DNA from: Eubacteriales bacterium | GTDB taxonomy: Bacteria > Bacillota > Clostridia > Acetivibrionales > JANLFN01 | Reading direction: 5' to 3' | Assembly (NCBI GenBank): GCA_024655885.1 | Contig: JANLFN010000006.1 | Location: 124,001-188,000 of the forward strand | DNA length: 64,000 nucleotides | Part shown: in pieces, positions 1 through 9,015 of the stretch | How the letters are laid out: each line of letters opens with the position of its first letter | How positions within the stretch are numbered: position 1 is the stretch's first letter | Notes under the pieces: model-generated | The model's input: the letters and a program-made list of their open reading frames with translations, nothing else | Told to the model about the DNA's origin: nothing | Database searches by the model: none | Made by a program: the position numbers and the translations under genes

Positions 1-413
1 GTTGCAATAGCCAGGTAATCCCCCTTAAGCCTCAATGTGGGGGCACCTATGATGTAGGCCGCCAATGCCGCCAAAACACCGCCTGCTATTAAAGCCGCAG
101 GGAAGGGCAGAGTGATTGCATCCAGAGGCTTAATGAGCGGAGCCATATAGAATATTTGCTTTTTCACAGCCGGAGACATGGTCAAGAGTGCCGTGGTATA
201 TGCCCCAACCGCCATAAATCCCGCATGGCCCAGGGAAAACAAGCCCGTAAAGCCGTTGACCAGGTTCAGGCTCAGGCCCAGTATGGTATAGATGGCGCAA
301 ACATTCAATATTCTAACTACATATATGTCAAGGAAATTATTTGCGTATACCAGAAATAAAGCCAGCAATAGTATAGAAATTATTGTAAGAATCGCGTTTC
401 TTTTTTTATTCAT
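1..413 (-). CDS. livM: branched-chain amino-acid ABC transporter permease LivM (partial, N-terminal part)
   Basis: This is the N-terminal ~137 residues of the second membrane permease of a LIV-type importer; the gene continues past the left edge. The reverse strand from an ATG at 413-411 reads without stops. It contains hydrophobic segments and the family signatures LNLVNGFTGLFSLGHAGF and LRLKGDYLAIAT, which are typical of LivM. It begins 3 bases after the livH stop, so the two are translationally coupled in a livJ-livH-livM order on the minus strand. The family moves Leu/Ile/Val or related substrates inward with LivG/LivF ATPases, which must lie outside the window. Substrate is inferred from family only. 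Confidence 0.9.
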   Translation of the reverse strand, partial: MNKKRNAILTIISILLLALFLVYANNFLDIYVVRILNVCAIYTILGLSLNLVNGFTGLFSLGHAGFMAVGAYTTALLTMSPAVKKQIFYMAPLIKPLDAITLPFPAALIAGGVLAALAAYIIGAPTLRLKGDYLAIA

Positions 414-416
414 AGG

Positions 417-1352
417 TCACACCTTCTCCGCTATTTTTTCGCCGACGATTCCCGTTGGTTTGCATAACAGTATTACTATAAGCAAAACAAAGGCGAAGGC
501 ATCTCTATAGCCGGTTAAATTGGGGAGGAACGCGACCAGCATTATTTCACCGATCCCCAGGATAAACCCTCCCAGCACCGCACCTTTTATGTCTCCTATG
601 CCGCCTATGACCGCTGCAATAAAGCATTTCAGTCCGGGTATGACTCCCATGAGAGGCGCAATCTGGGGATACTTCATCCCCCACATGATCCCGCCGACAG
701 CGGCCAGCATTGATCCGATCCCGAATGTCAGGGAAATGGTCCTGTTGACGTTGATGCCCATAACCTTTGCCGTCTCATGATCCTTTGAAACAGCTCTCAT
801 GGCCATGCCGGTTTTTGTCTTGTTGATCAGGTATAAAAGTGCAACCAGGAAAACCAGGGTAACGGCAGGAATATAAAATATCAGCTTTTGAACCATTAAT
901 CCGTTTCCCAGTGTGACGACGCCCGTAAAAATTTCCGGGGTGGGAAAGGGTCTCGGCACTCCCCCGAATATCACAGTTGCAAGATTTTCCAGTAAAAAGG
1001 AAGCGCCTATGGAGGAGATTAGAATAGATATTTTAGGCGCATCCCTGAGAGGCCTGTAGGCGGCAGCCTCCACCAGCATACCCAGCAAACCCGTCATTAC
1101 CAGTACAATGGGAAATGCCACATACCACGGCATACCGAAGGTAACGACACCGAAGAATGCAAAATAGGTAGCTGTCATGAATATGTCTCCATGGGCAAAG
1201 TTAATCAGCCGCAGTATGCCGTAGACCATGGTATAGCCTATGGCTATCAGGGCATACAGGCTTCCCAGGGAGATCCCGTTCAAAAGATGCTGTAAAAACA
1301 TATTGAGAGTCATGCCGTTGAAAAGATGTTGTAATAACCAATCGAGAGTCAT
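417..1352 (-). CDS. livH: branched-chain amino-acid ABC transporter permease LivH
   Basis: This 311-residue polytopic membrane protein is a LivH permease. It carries the family block SLYALIAIGYTMVYGILRLI followed by NFAHGDIFM near residues 29-60, and a C-terminal GGIGDIKGAVLGG loop (ABC-ATPase contact). The start has a GGTGGTG ribosome site. Residues 1-13 and 14-26 are near copies of each other (M-T-L-x-x-x-L-Q-H-L-x-N-G), encoded by a ~39-bp tandem duplication. A normal LivH would start at the second copy, so the first copy is a recent N-terminal extension. The gene sits between livJ and livM. Alternative start: the second ATG at 1313. Confidence 0.92.
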   Translation of the reverse strand: MTLDWLLQHLFNGMTLNMFLQHLLNGISLGSLYALIAIGYTMVYGILRLINFAHGDIFMTATYFAFFGVVTFGMPWYVAFPIVLVMTGLLGMLVEAAAYRPLRDAPKISILISSIGASFLLENLATVIFGGVPRPFPTPEIFTGVVTLGNGLMVQKLIFYIPAVTLVFLVALLYLINKTKTGMAMRAVSKDHETAKVMGINVNRTISLTFGIGSMLAAVGGIMWGMKYPQIAPLMGVIPGLKCFIAAVIGGIGDIKGAVLGGFILGIGEIMLVAFLPNLTGYRDAFAFVLLIVILLCKPTGIVGEKIAEKV

Positions 1353-1559
1353 AAATACACCACCAATATTTTATTAAAACAAAGCTATCATGCCCTATGG
1401 CAGCAAGGCTACAATGAACCATGGGCGCCATTTATCCGCATATTGCAGAATCCTATTCCTTGATTCATGTGCCGCACAATAATCCCGTGTAAATTCTTTT
1501 GTGCAGCATAAAAGCCTAATCAATAAAATTCTATATCAGGAAAAATTATAACATTTTTG

Positions 1560-1612
1560 AATTACCAAAAATACGCTCCCTTCTTTTCGCAAAAAGGAAG
1601 CGTATTCATTGC
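1560..1612 (-). terminator. stem-loop between livJ and livH
   Basis: On the minus strand the arm AATACGCTTCC pairs with GGGAGCGTATT and is followed by TTTTT. It lies just after the livJ stop and ~210 bases before livH. This is a common arrangement that lowers permease expression relative to the binding protein, so it may act as a leaky terminator or RNA stabiliser. Confidence 0.7.
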
Positions 1613-1623
1613 GGATTTTGTTT

Positions 1624-2811
1624 TTATTTGGGTTGAATGGTATCAAGGTACACAAACTTGCCGCCCTTTACCTGTTTAATGACTGCGGACTTTACCGCAT
1701 TCCTGTTCTCATCCAGTGTAATGACTCCGGCAGCGCCTTCAAAGTCCTTTGTTTTAGCCAACTCATCCCTTACCTTTACGGTATCGGTTGTTCCGGCCCT
1801 CTTTATCGCATCCAGTATGAGGATGTATGCGTCATATCCAAGTGCCGTCACAGCGGCAGGGTCTTTTCCCCCGTTTTCATCCCTGTAAGCCTTTAAGAAC
1901 TTCTCCGATTCCTTGGTTATAGGTTTCTCGGTAGCGAAGAAGGTGGAGAATGCCGCCCCCTCTACAGCGTCCTTGCCGATATCCAGGAATTGCTGAACCT
2001 CCCAGGTGTCGCCGCCGATAATGGGGCAGGTGATTCCCAGCTTCCTGGCCTGGCTTATAACCAGTGCGGATTCTGTGAAGTTGCCGGGAGCAAAAATAAC
2101 ATCCGGATTCTTGGATTTGATATTGGTCAATTGCGCCGAGAAGTCCTGGTCACCGGTATTGTAGTTTGAAACTGCCACTATGGCATTCTGGTCTCCGGTC
2201 AGTTTTTTAAAGTTTTCGGTAAAGTAGTTTGCAAGACCTACGGCGTAGTCGTTTGAAACTTCCTGAATAATAGCCGCCTTCTTGGCTTTCAACTTGTCAA
2301 AGGCGTAATTCGCCATAACCGTTCCCTGGAACGGATCTATGAAGCAGACTCTGAAATAGTATTCATTTCCCTGTGTTACGAGAGGATTGGTACACGATGC
2401 GCCCACAGCCGGAACCTTCGCCTGTTTTACTATGTCCCCCGCTGCCATGGAAAGGGAGCTTCCCCAGCTTCCGATAATGGCCGTAACCTTGTCTTTTTCC
2501 ACAAGCCTTGCCGCCGCTGTGGCCGCTTCAACCTTGTCCGACTTGTTGTCGGCCATGACCAGTTCAACCTTTTTGCCTAACACCTCAGGATACAGCTTGT
2601 TGGCAAGCTTTATTCCGTCCACCTCCAATTGTCCCCCCGCCGCATTGGCACCGGTCATGGGCTCAAACACGCCGATCTTAATCACATCACTTCCGCTTTG
2701 GGTGGTGCCGGCACTGTTATCGCTTGCTGCCGGTTTTGAAGAACATCCTGTAAATGCAAAAGATGTCAACAACATTATTGCCACTAGTAAAATTGCAATC
2801 TTTTTCATCAT
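1624..2811 (-). CDS. livJ: branched-chain amino-acid ABC transporter substrate-binding lipoprotein (LivJ/LivK type)
   Basis: This 395-residue type I periplasmic-binding protein delivers substrate to LivHM. Residues 1-23 form a lipoprotein signal with lipobox FTGC, so Cys23 is probably lipidated and the protein anchored outside the membrane. The mature part shows family landmarks: IKIGVFEPMTGANAAGG near the N terminus, a GSWGSSLSMA ligand-loop segment and LGYDAYILILDAI near the C terminus. The length is normal for the family. It is the first gene of the liv operon, with a consensus promoter ~75 bases upstream. Ligand could be Leu/Ile/Val, another amino acid or an amide; the sequence does not decide. 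Confidence 0.92.
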   Translation of the reverse strand: MMKKIAILLVAIMLLTSFAFTGCSSKPAASDNSAGTTQSGSDVIKIGVFEPMTGANAAGGQLEVDGIKLANKLYPEVLGKKVELVMADNKSDKVEAATAAARLVEKDKVTAIIGSWGSSLSMAAGDIVKQAKVPAVGASCTNPLVTQGNEYYFRVCFIDPFQGTVMANYAFDKLKAKKAAIIQEVSNDYAVGLANYFTENFKKLTGDQNAIVAVSNYNTGDQDFSAQLTNIKSKNPDVIFAPGNFTESALVISQARKLGITCPIIGGDTWEVQQFLDIGKDAVEGAAFSTFFATEKPITKESEKFLKAYRDENGGKDPAAVTALGYDAYILILDAIKRAGTTDTVKVRDELAKTKDFEGAAGVITLDENRNAVKSAVIKQVKGGKFVYLDTIQPK

Positions 2812-2883
2812 TTTTCCCCCTTGTTTCTTATTTGATCTGTAATTTGCAGATTTACAAATTACTTCTTTCAGAGTACACTACTG

Positions 2884-2912
2884 ATTATACTATACGAGGT
2901 TTTCATTAACAA
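2884..2912 (-). promoter_or_regulatory. sigma-A-type promoter for livJ
   Basis: The minus strand reads TTGTTA (2912-2907), a 17-base spacer, then TATAAT (2889-2884), about 75 bases before the livJ start. This is a near-consensus housekeeping promoter in the correct place and orientation. Confidence 0.8.
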
Positions 2913-3422
2913 TAATTATTTTTAATATGAACCAACAAAATTCATGCGAAAAGGGGCTGTGAAAAGATGATACCCATAGTGCCGGGCAAAATAAATTTAA
3001 CAAATTTGAATTAAACACCGGGCCATAATGCATTTTCCGGCTATATTTCCCATGCCGGGCGGAAGCCTGATGCCTCCGCGCATTTTGTGCGCTGCAAGGT
3101 TCAATAGCAAAGCGGATTGTTTATAGGGTATAAATTATATGCGCACAAAAAAAAGCAATTTTTTGTAGAAAAATTATATAAAATTTAGTAATATATAGTT
3201 GGTAGTGTTCATTAAAAAATACGGACGACACTTCCCAAATACCGGGTGAGGCGCCCCAAAAACCGGATTTGATAATAACGTTCCTAAAATGCAATTATTT
3301 CATCTGCTAATGTTAATCTCTTTATTTAATGCTTTTTAATTGCTTTTACCGTATTGTCCGCGCTGACATTGTCAACCTTTCAATACGGCAGTTGAAAAAA
3401 TTTTTATCTACAGGAGATTAAT
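2913..3422. other. intergenic region between divergent genes, no gene seen
   Basis: About 510 bases separate the livJ promoter from the next gene on the plus strand. It is AT-rich at both ends with a GC-richer centre (about 3020-3110) holding short GCGC-rich inverted repeats. No open frame with a ribosome site or recognisable RNA was found. A copy of GGGGCTGTGAAAA at 2954-2966 recurs, inverted, at about 5994-6005 after the following gene. Confidence 0.5.
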
Positions 3423-5918
3423 ATGAATACAAATTTATACCAAAACGGCAATTTTTCGGTCAATAACGGCAGTTCAATCTTTGTGGAAGGTCAAAGCGTA
3501 CAGTCCTTCAATATTCTTTTGCAGGGTCAAATCGACGTCTATTTGTCGGTTCTTGACAGCTGCGACGGAATAAGTGAAGAGGATATCCTAAAAAAGAGCT
3601 GTAAAATTTATACCCTGGACCAAAATACCTTCTGGGGGGCCAGCGATTTCTTCCTGGCAAAGAAACATTCGGTGAGCTATGTAGCGGCGGAGCACTGCAA
3701 TGTGTATGCCTTCCCGGTCCATACCCTCGACCAGGCAAAAGCCCTGTTTGAATCCCAAAAGGACTACGGCGCCTATATAGTCTCTTCAATTTCCAGTGAA
3801 ATAAACAGTTCTTATTCGGCTTTAGCCGAAATCCAGCGCCATTCCAGGTCATTATGTGCATCGACCGGCAGGCTGGGTTTGTTCTTCTGGGCGCTTAAGG
3901 AAAAATATGGTTTTTCCGTCTCCCCTTCCGGGGAATTCTTTAAAAAAAGCCTGAAATCTTACCAGAAATTAAAAGAAAACCATATCCTTTTGCCGGACGG
4001 CTTTAACCCGGATTTTTTTGAGAACCCCTCTCCGGATGTGGAGGAGCAGGCATGGAACCCATCCTGTGAAATAGACCCGGTAAAAATAGATTACTACAAG
4101 CACATCTTAGACCTGTCCATGGATCTGCGCAAGAATTTTTTCGGTGCGGATGCGTTTATAACCCACTACCACTGCCAGGAGGCTTCCAAATGTTTATGCG
4201 ACCTCCATTCCGCTTTAAAAGAGGCCTTTAAAAAAATGGATGAAGGCTTAAACAGGCTGTACAGCGAAAGCGGGGAAAGCATCTTTTCCGAGTTTTACAG
4301 AGCGGCTGTTGAAATGAAGGAAAACGGCCAGGATACTTCGGTGATTTCTCAACTGCTGGACTATATGGTTCATAAGCTAAAGGAACTGCATGCCCTGTAT
4401 GAAAATGAATACGGCCGCAAGGTCGAAATAGATATAGCTCCGCTTATAGATGCCTGTAAACAGGTGGAATCCACGCCGGCATCCTCCCGCAATGAAGGGG
4501 AAGCCTGGGCGTCCGGTATTGAGGTTGGAGAAGGGTCGGATTATATCCCCGAGGAGTTGAGGAACAGTGTGGAAAAGATACTGAACTACTCAGGCATTTC
4601 CAAAGATCGCGCGGATTTTTTCCGGTCCGGCCTGCAGGCTTTTAAAGACCGGAAAGACGAAGCATCCTTCGATAAAGAGTTCACAGCCATAAAAAACCAG
4701 GTGGCCACCACTTTCTTTGAAATATATGAGGCCGTATTTAAGAGGGCTACGGCGGAAGGAAACAAATCACGGCTCTATCATATGTTTCTTATATACGGCT
4801 ACATGGATGAAGAGCTTCTAAGCGCCAGGCATATACATACACTCTACAGGAATGCGGATAAATCCGAAACCGGCACTCTTGCCCCCGTCCACAATATGAG
4901 AGAATGGCTTCTCAAAATATACAACAAAGAAAAAGATCCGTCGGTCAATGAGTTCGGACAGGATTACTTCGATACCTTCAGAGAAATGAAAAGACGTGGA
5001 GAGGTTACGGACAAGGACAAGGTCAATTATGACAACAACCTGGAAGCAAGGCTTCACTACGAAATCAGCAACATGCTGAAAGTGGGCCAGAAGCTCTGCT
5101 ATGGTCAAATGAGCACCTATTTCCCCATTCTCCACAACGGTATGGTGTCAAAGGACCTTTCCAGGGCCATGGTAACGCCCCAATTGGTAAATGAAAGCGT
5201 CAAAAAGGTTTTAGATGCTGATTTTTCCGCCTTTCACAGGGAGGTATTCTACCGCAATCCGGAGAAAGGGATTGAAAAGGAGTTTATCATGAAAGCGTTC
5301 CCGCCTGATTTTATTTTAATCCCTACCTTCGGTTCCCGCTCTTTGATGTGGCAGGAGCTCACCGGCAGGAACAGAAGCACTCCCGGGCGCTTGATACTGC
5401 CCGTTTTTACGGCTGAAAACCTGGACGACGTCATTATCCGTCTTATCGGCAATTTCCGGTGGGAATTGTGCAGGACCATGATGGGGACATACTGGAACGA
5501 CATATCCCAGAAGTCCCTGACATCGGAATATACCGACTATATCCAGTTCTATAAGAAAAACAAGGATTTGTCCGAGGAAGCAAAGGAAAAAATCAAGATG
5601 CAAATACAAAAATACAACTACAGGATGCGCGACATATTCACATCCGACTATGAGACATGGATCAACCATGAGTCCAAAGGGATCATCCGGCTTAACAAAG
5701 TGGCAAGAAGGATTTTATACCGTTACTGCCCCTTCCCGAAGGCCAAAAGGGAGCTTTTGGAAAAGCAGCCCCTGTTCAGCGACATAGCGGTACATTTCAA
5801 CAATATTATGGCAAAGCAGGCAAGGCAAATAGAAAACCACTACTATAAACTGACGAAAGCAGGTATTTCCCTGGATCCCGACATGGAGGAAAACCTCAGG
5901 TTCTATAAGGAGATGTGA
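3423..5918 (+). CDS. large protein with N-terminal cyclic-nucleotide-binding-like domain, function unknown
   Basis: This 831-residue soluble protein has no signal peptide or membrane segment. Residues ~15-125 look like a Crp-type cNMP-binding fold: an early VEGQSVQSFNILLQGQIDVY block matches the beta-roll pattern, followed by a TFWGASDFF segment resembling the phosphate-binding cassette. The canonical Arg of true cAMP sites is not evident, so ligand binding is unproven. The remaining ~700 residues are mostly helical and match no family I recognise. No DNA-binding helix-turn-helix was seen. AGGAG precedes the ATG by 7 bases. It stands alone between a divergent liv operon and a terminator. A signalling or scaffold role is a guess. 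Confidence 0.75.
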   Translation: MNTNLYQNGNFSVNNGSSIFVEGQSVQSFNILLQGQIDVYLSVLDSCDGISEEDILKKSCKIYTLDQNTFWGASDFFLAKKHSVSYVAAEHCNVYAFPVHTLDQAKALFESQKDYGAYIVSSISSEINSSYSALAEIQRHSRSLCASTGRLGLFFWALKEKYGFSVSPSGEFFKKSLKSYQKLKENHILLPDGFNPDFFENPSPDVEEQAWNPSCEIDPVKIDYYKHILDLSMDLRKNFFGADAFITHYHCQEASKCLCDLHSALKEAFKKMDEGLNRLYSESGESIFSEFYRAAVEMKENGQDTSVISQLLDYMVHKLKELHALYENEYGRKVEIDIAPLIDACKQVESTPASSRNEGEAWASGIEVGEGSDYIPEELRNSVEKILNYSGISKDRADFFRSGLQAFKDRKDEASFDKEFTAIKNQVATTFFEIYEAVFKRATAEGNKSRLYHMFLIYGYMDEELLSARHIHTLYRNADKSETGTLAPVHNMREWLLKIYNKEKDPSVNEFGQDYFDTFREMKRRGEVTDKDKVNYDNNLEARLHYEISNMLKVGQKLCYGQMSTYFPILHNGMVSKDLSRAMVTPQLVNESVKKVLDADFSAFHREVFYRNPEKGIEKEFIMKAFPPDFILIPTFGSRSLMWQELTGRNRSTPGRLILPVFTAENLDDVIIRLIGNFRWELCRTMMGTYWNDISQKSLTSEYTDYIQFYKKNKDLSEEAKEKIKMQIQKYNYRMRDIFTSDYETWINHESKGIIRLNKVARRILYRYCPFPKAKRELLEKQPLFSDIAVHFNNIMAKQARQIENHYYKLTKAGISLDPDMEENLRFYKEM

Positions 5919-5925
5919 AAAACAT

Positions 5926-5997
5926 AGAGGTTTTTTTTGCAGGCTGCTTGTAGTCACACTACACGCAGCGTAGCAAAACCTATAGAACCTCTTTTTT
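5926..5997 (+). terminator. terminator after the cNMP-like gene
   Basis: AGAGGTT at 5926-5932 pairs with AACCTCT at 5986-5992, followed by a T run. An inner TTTTGC/GCAAAA pairing strengthens the stem. It starts 8 bases after the stop codon of the plus-strand gene. Confidence 0.65.
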
Positions 5998-6053
5998 CAC
6001 AGCCCCCTATACAGAAATGTAGAAGGGACATTCCGCTTAAAATGCGGGGCAAG

Positions 6054-6623
6054 CTAAATTGTCCCGCTTATCCCTGCTGCTGAAACCTTTGCCCGATTGA
6101 AGCTGTACTCACACAGCTTCCCTTCATAAATGGGAACAATGTGCGGGATGAAGCAAAAATCGTTGGGGGTCACCAGCGCAGGGTCCTTTTCGAATTCAAA
6201 AATACCGCTCTCAAGGAGTATGGTGGCAACAAACTGTGAGCAGAAGTAATAATTCTCCCTTTTAAAGGGCCTGTTCAACATAAGTCCTAAAAGGCCGGGC
6301 AGGTTATACTTGTATGTATCGGCATTGGTTTTGTACTTTTTAATGGATTTCCTCAATTTCCGATACTGCTCATTCCGTATTTCCATTTCATAGATTCTGC
6401 AGGTGGTGTTTTTAAAAATTTTGTACATTCCTTCATTTATTTTTTCAATGACAAAACCTCCTATCAAGGGGAACCATATTACCTTTCTCCCAAAGCTGTA
6501 AAATTCATCCATATTATAGTCGAGGCAAATGGAAATGTGATTATAGGTTGTCCCGGTAAATACTTTAAGAACTTTTGAAACCAGTGACCCCGTATCCGTC
6601 AATATTAAATAGATTTTCTTCAA
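6054..6623 (-). CDS. permuted papain-like amidase (YiiX/YebB-like, NlpC/P60 superfamily)
   Basis: This 189-residue protein has the order of motifs expected for a circularly permuted NlpC/P60-like enzyme. An early TTYNHISICLD supplies the catalytic-type His near residue 29, and a later NYYFCSQFVA supplies the Cys near residue 131. Members of this superfamily hydrolyse amide or thioester bonds in lipids, peptides or cell-wall material; the substrate here is not predictable. No signal peptide was seen, so it is probably cytoplasmic. The start is TTG, preceded by AAGGGGG at 8 bases. It lies downstream of the YcdB/SLH gene on the same strand. Confidence 0.75.
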   Translation of the reverse strand: MKKIYLILTDTGSLVSKVLKVFTGTTYNHISICLDYNMDEFYSFGRKVIWFPLIGGFVIEKINEGMYKIFKNTTCRIYEMEIRNEQYRKLRKSIKKYKTNADTYKYNLPGLLGLMLNRPFKRENYYFCSQFVATILLESGIFEFEKDPALVTPNDFCFIPHIVPIYEGKLCEYSFNRAKVSAAGISGTI

Positions 6624-6696
6624 TTTGTAGTCCCCCTTGGCTTGATGTGATGCCCAAACAGGTCCTCTGTAACCTCTTCCCTGTTATTAAGTAATA

Positions 6697-8967
6697 TCAT
6701 CTTTTTAAATAATTATATATCATCTTTGCAGCTTCTGCACGTGTAAGCCCGGCCTTGGGCATAAAGCTGTCCCCTTCTACAATCTTCAATGCTTTGGCAA
6801 TGGCTGCATATCCCACAAGTTTGGGATTTATTTCGCTTCGATCCGCAAAATCGCAGTTGAACAATCCTTCAAGCTCCGCAAACTTTTTGTAGCCTGCGGC
6901 CCTGAGCAGGTATTTGACCCCCTCCTCCCGGGTGACCTCTCCATCGGGATTTTTCTCCTCTTCATCCATCACGTCGTCATTGATCATTGTCCTGTACATC
7001 CCGTCCAGCTCCTTCCGGCTCAATTCCGGACTTGTACCGTACACCGCCAGGTTTCCTTTCATTTTTCCCAGCAAGTACAGAAGGTCCTTTTGCACAATGA
7101 CCTCCTCCGGTCTAAAGCTGTCGCCGTTAAATGCCACGCCTATTTCCGCAAGAGCGGTTATCTGTTCTCTCGCGCTGTGGCTCTCTATGTCCTTATACCG
7201 CAGCTCCCGGCCCCCGGTGAAAGGCTCTCCTGAATAGTCGATGACAGTACCCTTCTGCGCATCGATACACGCAGGTTTTTTGACGACGGTATCATAAACC
7301 AGTCTTATCTTTCCCGCTGCGGAATCCGGAGCCTTTTCAGCCGTTGTCCCCGACGATATAAACTTCAGCTCCAGTCCGATGTCCCTGAACAATATTTCAT
7401 ATGCCCTTTCCTGTCCCAGGACGTGATCCGCGGGGATAAAATCCATATCATCCCAGTTCTCGCTGTAATGCAGCAGTTTTCCCGTTCCGGAGTCAAAATT
7501 GACTATCAGCCTGTTGTCCTCAAAAGGGATTCCGTTGATTTGCCTCAGATAAATAAAGCTGTCGGAGGGCCTGGAAGTCCACACACCATACTTTTCCATA
7601 TATTTGGTTGTCTGATTCCCGCCGTCTAACAACCTGACTTGAGAAAATTTCTCTGCCTTGTATTTCCCCAGAAATTCCTCGGTGAGCTTTTTTACATCCG
7701 CTTTGTCAGGCCCGGACTTTTCCCCGCCGGTGTCATATTTATAGGTATTGAAAGAAATCAGCTCCAGGGTTTTGGCATTCAAGGTCACACTGAAGGTCTG
7801 GGTTTCTTTATCCATCATCGCCCTAAGCTTTTCCTCCGGGATATCGCCGCCCCAGTCGTCCTTTGACGGGGGTCTTATGAAATCCAGTCTCAGGGCGTAT
7901 GCTCCGCTGTCTTCATAGCGGCTGTAGCCGTAACTGCCCAATAGGCAGGTATCGTCGATGCCAAACTCAGGAATGCTCCGGGCGAGCTTTTCGGCACGTT
8001 CAACAGATACCAGGCCCTCCGACTGCAGGATGCGGTTTAGCTGCTGCTCGGGCACAGGGGTCTCCCTCTTTGTCCGCACCAGATCTCCCCTATAGGAATC
8101 GCTTCCATAGCCCATATCCAGATAGGGACTATATCCGCCGTTATTGAAAACTTTCTCGCCGGTAAGTGCGTCAATGCACATGTTCGTCTGGAGTATTCCC
8201 GGCGAATACTGGAGATAGGTCCGGTCCCTGTCCCTTCCATAAGTCCTTCCGTAATTCAGCGACAGCCCTATTTTCTCTTTATAGGCGGTTTTGGCCGCCT
8301 CCATTCCTATGGCTCCGGCGGGATCGGGAAATATCAGGCCCTTGGTCCAGGAGCGGTTAAAGTAGACAATCTCTCCCGTATTCCCATTGACCAGCACCGA
8401 CACCCCGTTTTCATAAAAAGGGACGCCCCGGTACTGCCTGTAAAAATAAAACCTGTAACTGCCGTCGTAGTCAATGGAATAGTTTCCTCCTCCCGCGTCT
8501 ATAGCCACCTGCTCCACTATATCCGGGCACATCTGGTATATAAATTTCCTGGAAACATCCAGGGCTTTCCCTTTTGTTATCTTAGGCAGCCTCCTTTGAT
8601 AGCTGTATTCCCCGCCGTATCTGTAGTTGTTATATTCAATAATATTTCCATAGCCGTCCACAGCAACTTCCAGCCGTCCTCCGCTCTTTCCGGCATACAG
8701 GGTACTGCTGGACCACTGCAGCCTGTACAGGGTATCCTTGCCCTCCCCGTTCACGCTGCTGGTAAATTCTTCGTATTCCGCCGGGACATCCACCTTCAGC
8801 TTTACCAGCTCTATAATCCTCTCCAGTTCCTGGCCGTTTTTAGAGGATTCCTCCGCTTTTATATTCCCTGCCGATGCAGGTGTACCGCCGGTCTGTGCAA
8901 ACACCCCGGTGCCGAATACGCCCACAACCCAGATCACGGTCATGAATACCGCCAGTTTCCGTTTCAT
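6697..8967 (-). CDS. exported YcdB/YcdC-repeat protein with C-terminal SLH-type repeats
   Basis: This 756-residue secreted protein begins with a Sec signal (hydrophobic LAVFMTVIWVVGVFGTGVFA, cleavage after AQ). The body has two PepSY-like YcdB/YcdC units (about residues 30-280 and 310-580), recognisable from pieces such as FYRQYRGVPFYENGVSVLVN and YLRQINGIPFEDNRLIVNFD. The last ~150 residues contain two or three SLH-like motifs, ending in GDSFMPKAGLTRAEAAKMIY, which would tether it to the cell wall. PepSY-like domains are often protease-inhibitor or folding modules, so a role in envelope protein quality control is an inference. GGAGG precedes the ATG by 9 bases. The partner upstream is another exported protein on the same strand. 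Confidence 0.85.
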   Translation of the reverse strand: MKRKLAVFMTVIWVVGVFGTGVFAQTGGTPASAGNIKAEESSKNGQELERIIELVKLKVDVPAEYEEFTSSVNGEGKDTLYRLQWSSSTLYAGKSGGRLEVAVDGYGNIIEYNNYRYGGEYSYQRRLPKITKGKALDVSRKFIYQMCPDIVEQVAIDAGGGNYSIDYDGSYRFYFYRQYRGVPFYENGVSVLVNGNTGEIVYFNRSWTKGLIFPDPAGAIGMEAAKTAYKEKIGLSLNYGRTYGRDRDRTYLQYSPGILQTNMCIDALTGEKVFNNGGYSPYLDMGYGSDSYRGDLVRTKRETPVPEQQLNRILQSEGLVSVERAEKLARSIPEFGIDDTCLLGSYGYSRYEDSGAYALRLDFIRPPSKDDWGGDIPEEKLRAMMDKETQTFSVTLNAKTLELISFNTYKYDTGGEKSGPDKADVKKLTEEFLGKYKAEKFSQVRLLDGGNQTTKYMEKYGVWTSRPSDSFIYLRQINGIPFEDNRLIVNFDSGTGKLLHYSENWDDMDFIPADHVLGQERAYEILFRDIGLELKFISSGTTAEKAPDSAAGKIRLVYDTVVKKPACIDAQKGTVIDYSGEPFTGGRELRYKDIESHSAREQITALAEIGVAFNGDSFRPEEVIVQKDLLYLLGKMKGNLAVYGTSPELSRKELDGMYRTMINDDVMDEEEKNPDGEVTREEGVKYLLRAAGYKKFAELEGLFNCDFADRSEINPKLVGYAAIAKALKIVEGDSFMPKAGLTRAEAAKMIYNYLKR

Positions 8968-9015
8968 GCCGAAAAACCTCCAGTCATCCCATTTTTTATT
9001 CCGGATAAAATACCT

